From NCBI GenBank assembly GCA_047967505.1, contig CM106540.1: DNA of 64,000 bases; one strand, given 5' to 3'. How positions within the stretch are numbered: position 1 is the first letter of the stretch; each line of letters begins with the position of its first letter. This document shows, piece by piece, positions 10,416 to 22,400 of this stretch. Position numbers and translations under genes: made by a program. The stretch is from Dipteris shenzhenensis. Its lineage: Eukaryota; Polypodiophyta; Polypodiopsida; Gleicheniales. Under the pieces are notes generated by a model, which did not search any database, had not been told where the DNA came from, and saw only the letters and a program-made list of their open reading frames with translations.

Positions 10416-13400
10416 CTGAGCATGCACTACATGTTAGATTGCAGTATATACATTGATAAGAGACATTCATAACATAACAAAACTTTTATGCGTTATCCAA
10501 TGTCTTCAGCTGTCACACAAGGTTACCTGAGAAGCAGCCCATTGAAAATCCTCTTTTGAAACACCACGAATGCCTCCAGCAGCATAAGCTGTTATTGCCA
10601 AAAGCCTTCGCTTTCTACGCAGCTCAGCAAACTGTTGGAAATCCTGAAGGAAATAATATTGAAGAGTACTCCTATTCAGCTTGTGCATTTACATTAATTA
10701 AGGAAGAGTTTTTCTAAATGAGATTGCGAGTATGGAACTGGAGGAAACCTATCATGTACATACAGCGATAAAAGCTGTGCCAAAGCTCATCCTGAGATAA
10801 ACAGGTCAAATAAAATATAAAATGCAAAGCACCAATGTTCGATGAATGTCCAACCAGGAGCTGCTACTACTGTCTAGGCTGTAAGGACACAAACATCTTT
10901 TGGCACACCTGGTGCTTATTCGGTAACCACACCTATAAAACTCTATCAAACAATATAGAGGCATGGAAACAAAAGAGAGCACCATTTCTAAGGAGACAAA
11001 AACATATGCAATAGGCAATAAAAGGGTCTACTGCAGCCCAGAGACAAGAAAAGACCGTGATACAGCTTTACAACATATATGGATTGACTGTCTCTTATGG
11101 TTGGTAAAGAAAATGTGTGTGCCCGCAAGCGCGTTGTGGTGGTGCGGTGTGTGTTCGAAGCAAGGATTTGAGCCTAACCCTATATGGAATCCCGAGGGGT
11201 TTTGTATACATTCACCCTTTTGCTCATTATCAAGGTAATGTATAGTCAGAAATTGTCGATGTTCAGTCTCCCACAATCTCATGCACTCACCTGTCTCCCC
11301 ACACTGTCCTCCTTTCCATCAACACAAGGTCCTATATGGGACTATATGACTCTATAAAGACCTAAGCTCGCATGCACTAAAAGGGCCCCTAAGGGGTGCA
11401 CCACTCAAAAAGCCTGCATACAATGTGCGTTCAAGGGGTAATAGCTAGACCCCAAATTACATATGGGTAGTACATTACTTTCCCTTTATGGAAACTTCAA
11501 AGTTACAATTTTGTCAATTAAAAAACCCCTTTTATATGCAAATAGTTTACAAGAGCTTCCAAAAGAATTAGTAAATCTTGAAAGTTGATGAGAATAAGGT
11601 GGAAGAGATGCTACTTATCACGACAATTACATTATTTTAAAACTAACCAAAACATCAAATTAGTTTATTTTGAAACAACCAAAACGTCTATATGTATATA
11701 GGCAACCCTATGGGTTCTTGGATCTTGTCCCCAAGGCCCCTCAAGCTATCCTTCATCTAACTGCCACACTAAATATATTAATGCTTTAACTAAATGATAA
11801 GATTTTTCCTTCATGCATGATTGACATATAATTTTGCAGTAGTGCATCTTATGATGGATTATCAAGGATAAAATGCCTAATAAAAAGGGTAGGCACATCT
11901 TTTGACAAAACAATATGATGGCCATTATTGATATAATCAGACTCCATCTCAGCATCCTTGAATCTACTTTGAAACAAACAATGCAGTTTGATTCCTCTAG
12001 TATGATGACCTGCACACCAAGTAAGAAGAATCCCAATCTCTTAGGGAGCTTTACTAGCAACTTCCTCTTTTACAAAAGACATGAGCCAGTATTGTGTGAG
12101 GGAATGAATATGAGTGGGGGACATCCAAGCCCCTGTGATGTTGAGTTGAACGGAGGCAGGCACATATGGGCATGAAAAACTGGATTTCCTTGCTACAGCC
12201 ATAACACACTGACTATCAATGAGAGTCATCCAAGAGACTGTTGACGAGAAAAGCAGGCAGTGAAAATGATCCGTCAACCTCAAGATGGTGAGTGCAAGAG
12301 AGCATGCAGTCAGCCCTAGGAGATCCATGCATGACAAGGTTGGGGTGGATCAAACTCACATTAAGAATGCATGGAGAGTGGGAAGGGATGAGACATGCAA
12401 CAAGCCACTGATCATCTAGTTTAAACATGCCAAAGCAATACAAGACATGCTCATGAAGAGAGCAAACCCGAAAGGAACCCCAATCTTCATTAATGAAGAC
12501 AGAGATGCAAACCGAGGAATGGAACGAGGGCATCAAGAGGGTAATTGTCACGCCCTCACATGAGCTAACCCTATCGAAACCACGGTCTAGAACAAAAGGA
12601 TAGTATGCAGGCAACTCGCCACCCAACCATGCTGATCCGGACTCGATCAGCCCCACTAAGAGAGCCTCCTGGAAACTACCAGCCTTGCAAGCCAAACCTC
12701 ACCCTTGGCATCCCATACCGCCTGGTGAACAACTGCATTGGTAGCTCCTAGCTCTGCTCCCTCGCTGGCCCGCGTGTGCTACTATGGACCTATTCCTCCC
12801 TTTATAGCCTCAGGCAAGAGTGCTCGCCTAGAAAATCCAAGAAAAGCACACAAGCGCCAAGAAAAGCGAAAAAGCAATCCTGCTGACCCATGTTCCCAAG
12901 GATAACACTCTAGCCCATCATCTACCTACCTGTCCCTAGCGTGCACACGACATACTCCCCTCTCCAAACACCTCACTCCTAAGCTCACAAAAACTCAAAA
13001 GTAGTCAACTTGCTAGAAACAACTCACTATTGGTCCAAACCGACAATCCTACCAAAAGATCCACCTACTCAAAAGCATCGGATGAGCATGAAGTCCTGGT
13101 CAAAAGCAACATCTTTGTCAAATGAACCAACTGGCAACTCTACTCTGACAATGCTACCAATACCTAAGGTAGGCACATGCTACCAATATCCAAGGTAAGT
13201 GACGACTGTCCTAAAGAGTATCAAGAAGTTTTGAGTAGCGACGACTGTCCTAAAGAGTATCAAGAAGTTTTGAGTATCAACAACCAATATTTCAACATGC
13301 ATTATTATGATTTAAGCTAGCATCTCATAATTGTCTGTGTAAGTAACCTATCCCCCTAAAAAGGCAAAGATAGTCATGTGTTTGTAGGCGTTGAGCCCTA

Positions 13401-16400
13401 AATAAATCCCGATACTCTCACATAACCCCACAGCATTTGATGAATCATGGCATTCCATACCACCACAATACACCACATACGCATGTGCTATGATTGCTAC
13501 AACACGAGTTTGTGGATTTATTGCAAACTAGTAAGAGCAAGGAGCCTATTGTCTCTTTCCTTGGCAATAGCTCGAGAAAAATGACCCATATCATTCCGAA
13601 ACTCAATGATGTCCTTCTGTTGACAATTGCATAAATTATAAGTCATAACATATGACTCATAAGTCATAAAAAATTACAGCCAAGCTGGGATGATGGATCA
13701 TGGTGCATGTGTAAATAGTAAATATTGCCTAATTAATATCAAAATTCAAACATGAAGAGTTAAGACACGCTAATATCAAAATTCAAACGTAAAGAGTGAA
13801 GACTTGCATGTGTAAATATTGACATACTAATTGTTGGGGTAAAGGCACATTGCCACCCTTTAAAAGTTATGACCCCTATGACTGTCTTAAGACAGTCATA
13901 GGGTGAATCCCTAATCCTAATAAAACCTTTGAGTTTGTGGTGTGGCTCAACACATTTTTTAACACACCCACACTTCTTGTGTCTCCCTCTCCTAACGTTC
14001 CACTCTCCTCTCTTTCCTTCACAAGTGGTATCAGAGCCTTCCTCTCCCTCTCACTCCGGTCTACCCCTCCCTCTCCTCTCGGGCCTCGTGCCCTCAGCAG
14101 CGAGCAGGGCGCGGCAGCAGCGAGCAGCGCAGCAGCTCGCGAGCAGGACGCAGCCAGCGTGCACAGCGCGCAGGAGCAGCTGCGCGCAGCATTTGCGCGA
14201 GCAGCTATAGCTACAGAAGCAGCTAGCTGCTGCTAGCTGCTACCAGCTACAAGGCGGCCGCAGTCAGCGGCTGCAGCCAGCCGTACCGGCTGTACGGATG
14301 CGGCTGTACGGACGCGGCGACAGCCAGCCATACCGGCTGTACCCTCAGCCAGACTTTCGAAATTTTTTTTTGGGGATCCGTGACCTCACAGGTACAGGGT
14401 ACAGCAGGTACCCTGCGCAGGTACAGAAGGTACAGCAGGCACAGAAAAAAATTTTTGGGGGAAGAAGGAAAAAGTGAGAGCACTCTACCCTTTTGCGTGG
14501 TACTTGCAAGTACACGCAGGTACAGAAGTACGAGGTTTTTTTTCTTGACGCATTTCCGAATTTTTCCAGTTTTAAAACTGTGTGTTTGAGGTACATCAAG
14601 TACACTCGTGTCCCTCGTGCTTGAGGTGACTAGTGCCACAGTGTGTGGTGGTTGCACAGTTATTTTTTCGGGAAGGTCAGATGCCTTAATTTGCAGAGGG
14701 CTTTTATGCTTTTGCTGAGTGCAAATCTCAGTTTTCGGGTGACAATTTCATAGGGCTTTTGCCTGGAAGTGTATGCAGTGTATGCCTTGAGGCAGTGTGG
14801 AGCCAGGGTGCCCACATTGGTCTCGTTTTCCGCAATGTATCAGTGACATTTCTTTGCAGGTCACAATTTGTGTACGACACTTTGAAAATCTTAGTTGAGC
14901 CACGCTTGGCCAGGGCGCATCGAGTTTACTCGGTCCCTAACTGTCCATCGTTGACAGTGCTCAAAAGATCTTCTTTTCGGTGTTTGTACGTTGGGATCTG
15001 TGTTGCCACTGTGCACACAGGCAGTTTATGAATTACTTTGTCAAGTGAAAGTGCCAGGAGAGCGCTGTATTTTGTATGCTACCTCAGTGTTGAGGTGTTT
15101 TTTCACTTGGTACAGGTGTCAAATCAAGGGGCTTTTGCCCGGATTTTGCTTGTGAGCACTTGAGTTACTGTTTGAGATCTTCAGATGCCTTTTATCCCCT
15201 TGGCAGAAGGGTGATTGTTTGGGATTTGTCCCATACTTTGTTGCAGGTTTTGTGACAGGCTGAGGTGTTTGGAGTCTTTTTCAGTGGACAAAACAGTGTA
15301 TGACAAGTGGTTTATGCATATAAAATCAGTGCAATACCTCATCTGAGGTGGGAGAAGTGATCAGAACATCAGTGTTTTGTGTTTCGTCAGATGATGATGC
15401 ACTTGTAAAGCACTTGTGGAACAGCTGCAGCATTCTGTAGTTACTGTTTTATGCCTATTTGAGCACGGTACAGTGTGTCAGAAGGTACAGTGGCTGGAGG
15501 GAAAATTTTCTGTTTTGCTGCAGATTTTTTTACAGTAAAAAACAGCACTATTGTGAGTGCTCCTGGCTCTTGATAGAGCAGGTTTTCTGAGAAATCAGAA
15601 TTTTATTTAGTCTTTTTTTTTTTTACTTACAGGGAGTCAGGCACTTTCCTTATCTGATATGGCATCAGGGGGAAGTGAATCTTCAATACTGAACATAAAG
15701 AAATTGGAAGGGGCACACAATTATGCATTATGGGCAGAACAGTGTTTGAATGTACTTCTGCTGAAGAAGATTTCTAAGCCCATAAGGGTGAAGGGTGTCA
15801 AGCCATCTGGGATGGCAGATGATGAGTGGGAGGAGCTTGATTTGTCCGCAAGGGCGGCTATCATGCTTACTCTCACTGATTCTCTTGTGTTCAATGTTCA
15901 GGCAGAAAAGACCTCTTATGGCCTATGGCAGAGGCTAGAAGAGTTGTATGCCCAAAAGAGTTCAGCCAGTAAGGTTTATTGGTTGAAGAAGCTTGTCAAC
16001 CTTCGCATGAAGGAAGGTACAGCTATGACCTCACACTTGAGTGAGTTCAATGCCATCTTTACACAGCTTATTGCACAGGGATTGAACCTTGATGAGGAGT
16101 TCAAGGCTACTTTCTTGTTGTGTACCCTCCCTGAGAGTTGGGACACTTTCAAGACCACTCTGTCAAATTCAAATGTCACTCTTATGTATGCTGATGTGGA
16201 GAGCTCTCTCCTTATGGAGGAGATGAGCAGGAAGAATAATATGGGCAGCAAGTCTTCCAATGCTTTGCAGGTACAGGAAAGAGGTAGGACTCAGCAGAAG
16301 GGGAGATCTGCTGGCAAGTCCAAATCCCGTGGCAAAAAGGATATTGAATGCTTTTACTATGGCAAGAAGGGACATGTGAAGTCTAAGTGCTTCAAGTTTA

Positions 16401-19400
16401 TACGGGATCAGAAAGCCAAGAAGGCTGAGGCAAAGGATGCAGGCAGTGGAAGCAAAGGCAAAGGCAAGGCCAAGGGAGATGACACTGATGCAGTGAATGT
16501 TGCAGCAGAGGACAGTGACAGTGACAGGCATGATGTTTTATGCTCTTCTGCTGTAATTGCACATACATTGGTTGTTGATGGCCATGACATGCACACCTGG
16601 CTCTTGGATTCAGGTGCTTCTTTTCATGTTACGCCTCATAGGGAGTGGTTTACTTCCTACACACGTACTCATGGAGTTGTTCACCTTGGGAACAACTATG
16701 CATGTCAGATTGCAGGGATTGGCAGTATACAAATAGTATTCCCTTATGGACGCATATTTATGCTTGATGGTGTTCGCCATGTGCCGCAAATCAAGAAAAA
16801 TCTGATTAGCACTGGCTTGTTGGATGACAGTGGTTACCACACCACATTTGGGGATTCCAAATGGGTGATTACTGATGGCCAGGTTGTAGTGGCTGAGGGT
16901 TATAAAAGTGATACCTTGTACCCTCTTTATGTTTCCAGTGCAGGTAATCATGTTGTTGCCATAACCGAGCTGCCGAAGGTTTCATTGTGGCATAGCCGGT
17001 TGGGACACATGTCCGTTAAAGGAATGCAAGAACTGTCACGTTTGGGTTATCTGCCGTCTCTTTCATTTTCAGATTTGCCTACTTGTGATCATTGCATTTT
17101 TGGAAAGCATTCTATGACTCCTCATAAGAGGAGAACTCCCCAGAATAGAGCACCGCTTGATCTAGTGCACACTGATTTGTGTGAGATGCCACAGCTATCA
17201 CTAGGGGGTGCAAAGTATTTCATTACTTTTATTGATGATGCCACACGCAAAGTGTGGGTCTATTTCTTAAAGCATAAGAGCGATGCCTTAGATGCTTTCA
17301 AGAAGTTTGTCGCTCAGGTTGAGAATCGGACAGGACGCAGGCTGAAATGCCTCAGATCCGATAATGGGGGTGAGTATGTGTCACATGCTTTTGTACAGTT
17401 ATGCGAAGCTAAGGGCATTAAACAGGAACTCACAGCCCCTCATAATGCATCTCAAAATGGTGTGAGTGAGCGGATGAATCGAACTATTCACGAGAAAGTT
17501 CGATGTATGTTGTCTTATGCTGCATTGCCCCATGGCTTTTGGGCAGAAGCCGTGCAAACAGCAGTTCACCTAATTAACAGGTCGCCGAACAAGGCTTTGG
17601 AATTGAAAGTGCCAGAGGAGGTGTGGTCTGGCAAGCCACCTTCATATAAGCACTTACGTGTGTTTGGCTACGAGTGCTTTGCTCATGTATTCAAAGAATT
17701 GCGCACCAAACTGGAGCCAAAGTCTTTCAGATGCATCTTCATGGGTTACGGTGACGAAGGTGAAATGGGGTACCGGTTATGGGATCCTGTCAAATGGAAG
17801 ATTATACGCAGCAATGACGTCATCTTTAAAGAGGATTGTGTACACAGAGAACCCGTGCAACCTGCGGAATACAGGAGGGTTGTTTATGATGATGTCGAAC
17901 AGCAAAGAATGCCCATTAATATGCAGCAGCAGGCTGCTGTAAATAACCCTGTTCAAGAGGGTATACAGGCTGAAAATCAGCCAGACGATTTTGCCAATGA
18001 TGCACCACTGGATATGCCAGCAAATGGCGCTATAGAATAGCCAAATATGGTGGTACAGCCACCCGTCATGCATGACGAACAGGCTAGACAGCAGCCTATT
18101 ACGGAACATTTTGTTAGGAGGAGCACCCGTGTACAACGGCCTCCTGACAGGTTTGTTCCAGGAGCCAATAATGTGGCTGATTTATCATGCTGACAGATTG
18201 TGGTGAGCCTTCCAGCTTCAAGGAAGCTATGGAAAGAACAGAGAAAAGGAAGTGGGAGAAAGCCATGCAGTCAAAAATGGACTCCCTACTTCAAAATGAT
18301 ACATGGGACTTGGTGCAACTACCTGCAGGCAGAAAGGTTTTGCCATGCAAGTGGGTTTACAAAGTCAAAGTGGATTCAAATGCTTTACCGAGGTATAAGG
18401 CCAGATTGGTTGCCAAGGGATTTAAGCAGGAGAAGGGCATTGACTTTGATGAGATCTTTTCCCCTGTAGTCAAGATGACTACTTTGAGAGCAGTGTTAGC
18501 TCTTGTTGCTCATGAGGACATGGATTTATGTCAGATGGATGTGAAGACTGCTTTTCTTCACGGAGATCTCCATGATGAGATCTACATGAGTCAGCGGGAT
18601 ATGCTGTTAAAGGGAAAGAGCAGCTTGTGTGTAAGCTCAAGAGGAGCTTGTATGGACTCAAGCAGGCGCCAAGAGAATGGTACAAGAAGTTTGATGCCTT
18701 CATGCAGTCCCAAGGGTATCATAGGTGTGAGACCGATCACTGCTTGTACACCAAACGGGCAAAGGATGGCAGTTTGATGCTACTCACTCTATATGTGGAT
18801 GACATGCTGATTGCCAGCAAATCTCAGCAGGAGATTATTGCTTTGAAGAAGCAACTACATAAGTCTTTTGACATGAAAGACTTGGGTGATGCAAATCACA
18901 TACTAGGTATGCGGATTACTCGTGACAGGTCTAAGGGACTTTTGTTTCTGTCACAGGAAGAGTACATTGGCAAGGTATTGCAGAGGTTTAACATGGAGGG
19001 GGGGAAGTCTATTAGTACCCCGTTGCCTCCTCATTTAAAACTCAGCAGTAAGGACAGCCCCAGATCAGATGATGATAAGGCTGAGATAGCCAAGGTTCCG
19101 TATGCATCTGCAGTTGGTTCTTTGATGTATGCCATGGTTGCCACTCGTCCGGATATTGCTTTTGCGGTGGGAGTCATCAGCAGGTATATGGCAAATCCAG
19201 GCAAGCGGCACTGGGAAGCAGTGAAAGGAGTCTTGAGGTATCTCAAGGGTACCAAAGACTTGTGCATATGCTATGGTAGGCAGGATGCATTGGTGCATGG
19301 TTTTACAGATTCAGACTATGCAGGGAATGCAGATAAGTGGAAGTCTACTACCGGTTATATTTTCACATTTGCAGGAGGTGCTATATCATGGGTGTCTCGG

Positions 19401-22400
19401 TTGCAGAAATGCATTGCACTGTCAACCACTGAAGCTGAATATGTTGCAGCCACTGAGGCTTGCAAGGAAGCAATATGGCTTACTCGGCTGGTGGGAGATT
19501 TGGGCATTACAGGAGATATGCCAGTTTTGCATTGTGATAGTCAAAGTGCTATCATGTTGGCAAAGAATCCGGTCTTTCATCAGAAGACCAAGCACATAGA
19601 TGTGAAATACCATTTCATCAGGGAGGTACTGGAAGACAAGCGGCTTGAGCTTGTGAAGGTGCATACTGATGATAATCCTGCAGATTTGCTCACTAAGAGC
19701 TTGCCTACAGAGCGGTTTGCACATTGTCGCCACATCATGGGATTAGGATGAGACCATTCTTATTTTATGGTCTTGTATACAGTAACTGTATATTGCTGTA
19801 ATTTTTATTCTTTTCTCCCCTTTAGGCACATTGGCCTTTAGGTGGGAGGTTGTTGGGGTAAAGGCACATTGCCACCCTTTAAAAGTTATGACCCCTATGA
19901 CTGTCTTAAGACAATCATAGGGTGAATCCCTAATCCTAATAAAACCTTTGAGTTTGTGGTGTGGCTCAACACATTTTTTAACACACCCACACTTCTTGTG
20001 TCTCCCTCTCCTAACGTTCCACTCTCCTCTCTTTCCTTCACACTAATATCAAAATTCAAATGTGAAGATTAAAGACTCAATGCTCATTGCTCAAGGTAAC
20101 TTGTCCAACCAGTAAATAAGCATGGAATCATTCATTTCATAGGATTGTTCCACAACGGATGAAGCATGTGCGCAACAATGTAAATTGGCCTATGGAGTCA
20201 ATTCCACCTCTTCCTTCAAATCCTCAAGATATCATCCTTCTTGAGAAGTGAGAAGGCAACATTAAAACTCAAACACAAATTTGAATCATCGAAGGAAAGC
20301 AAACTCAATGAATCTGGAGCTAAAATTTTAATACAATTATATATGACACTAGATCAAATAGGTTCTGTATGAACTCGTATAAAAGGCTCATCAAGCAACC
20401 TCTTTATCAAAGAGGTGAGGTATGAAGTACAAGGGCTCCAAGGCAACCTGAATATATAGGCCTTCTTGCCAAAAAGCATGCCTTTGGTTTCTTTGAGACA
20501 TTCCAATTCAGCCAATCACCACTATTTATTATGCGACGCAAGCTTCCTTTTGTCTTCACCAACCTAAGAGGATTGAGTAGTAAAGGATACTTAGTAGATT
20601 GCACTTGCAAGTTCCAATTGCAAACCTGCAATTTTAAGAACTCACATATGCACAACTCACAATGTATTAGAATATTAAACAATTTGAATTTTAAAGCATG
20701 TAACTAAATGGTTACTTGCTGCGTACCAAGAAAGTGTCGCCAAACCATGTCTTTGATGGCTTCACAAGCTCCCATTGACACTCTTCTTGAAGAGAGCAAG
20801 TGCATGTGGTTTGCGAGTAATGAAAGTAACTATTTGTATCGCCCGCTCAACCACACAAGACACCCATGGTAGGTTTCCAATGCCGTCCATCGAAAGATCA
20901 AGAGAATGTGAGGCACAAGGGGTACACACAATCTTCAGATACTTTTACACAAGGAGAGCTCCCATCCTTTTACAATTCAAGCCATTATCAGTAATAAATT
21001 GCACCATGTTATCTCTGTTGTCTCTTTTATGGCTGCCTCAATGTGGTTCCAAATTCACTCTCATGTAATATGGAGGCCAGTATGCAATGCAACAACACAA
21101 TACTTCATCAAAATGTTGATCATATGCCTCCTCTTCATGTCATTCCATCCATTGGAGGCAATGGTGCATCCATACTGAGCCGAAGCCTTCCAAATCTTTC
21201 TTGATCGACACACACCTTTCCTCAAGCGTGTGGTGCGGAGAGTCTTCGACCAACAGGTGTGAGAGGAGCTCCTGCTTTAGTTGCAACTCCAAGTGCATTA
21301 TAGAATTTCTTATATGTAGGAGTCCTTGACTCTTTAAAAGAGAGATTGCAAGAAAACAAAAATTTAAGCCTTTGCATCGTCTGTCAAGCATGCTGCCCAA
21401 GCAACCTATAGAGAAGTGGGCCTCATAGAAGTAGTATTACCACATGCCTCTTGGTAGGAGGTTGTGGAGGAGCTATCGTTGCAGCAGAAAGCCCCACAGA
21501 TATGGATGCAGTGGACACATTGAGAAAGTAGGGACTGATCAGGGGTAGGCTAGTTAGATGAAGTCTCATGTACTTGTGTAGAAGATATGGTGTATACCTA
21601 GCTCCCATGAATCGCATCGATGCCCTCAACATCTCTAGTATACGATGATGTATCCTCAGTGCCCTCTTTTTGCTTCTCTAGCAACACTTTGCCTGTATGA
21701 CTTCCTTAGTCACTCTATGATGAAGAAGGGATCGAATATTTGCATCCCTCTAAGGTCCCTCTGCAGGACATGAATACCACCTCTCGAATTGCATGGCGAC
21801 TCCTTGTCCTACGGCCTCCCTCCAACAAAAAGTGAACTCAATCTTAAGGCATTGATCCACTCAATGTCTCTGCGCAACACTTGCAAATTGTATTCTTTGA
21901 AGGTGAAGCAAGGGATGAGGGAATGGGATAGAGAGGCAACTTGCAAGGTGAAGCAAGCTGCAGAGGAGAGGAGAGCTCTCAGCCTTTCGAATTGCATGGC
22001 AATTCCTCGTACTATGGCCTCCCTGCAACAAGAAGTGAGCTCAAACTTAAGGGACTGATCCACCTAATGTCTCCGCGCAACACTTGCAAATTGTATTCTT
22101 TGAAGGTGAAGCAAAGGGATGAGGGAATGGGATGGAGAGGGATGAGGGAATGGCAACTTGCAAGGTGAAGCAAGCTGCAAAAGAGAGGAGAGCTCTCAGC
22201 TGGAGCAGCCAGCCCAGGCTGCAGTGACCAGCCTGCAAGAGAAGATCAAAAGAAAAGAATGTGAGGGCTTACGGGTATGAAGGATGGGGGATGGAGAGGC
22301 TAGAAGACCATAGTGGAGCGGCAGAGCAGGATGCGCAGACCACACTGAGGAGCAGAGAATGAAAAAAGGCGGCATATGTGCTTTACACAGAAACCCTAAT

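Larger units (their letters stand above)
13832..20042 (+). mobile_element. Copia A: full-length young Ty1/copia retrotransposon
   Basis: A 6.2-kb element with 192-bp LTRs (TG...CA) differing at one position, flanked by a perfect 5-bp target duplication CTAAT (13827-13831 and 20043-20047). The primer binding site TGGTATCAGAGC (14026-14037) fits initiator tRNA-Met. A purine tract (GGTGGGAGG) precedes the 3' LTR. Domain order gag-protease-integrase-RT-RNase H is that of Ty1/copia. It sits in MICU intron 6, antisense to the gene. LTR identity says the insertion is recent, yet pol carries a stop and two single-base frameshifts. Confidence 0.95.

Noticed and set aside
13929-14236. Plus-strand frames of 93-99 codons
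   Set aside because: They lie across the Copia A 5' LTR and CAG-rich leader; composition artefact with no domain.
18038-18040. TAG in Copia A as a programmed readthrough signal
   Set aside because: It lies between integrase and RT, where Copia elements have no regulated stop, and two frameshifts follow.
18180-18605. Programmed -1 frameshifting in Copia A
   Set aside because: Both shifts go the same way, but no slippery heptamer is visible; simple base loss is more likely.
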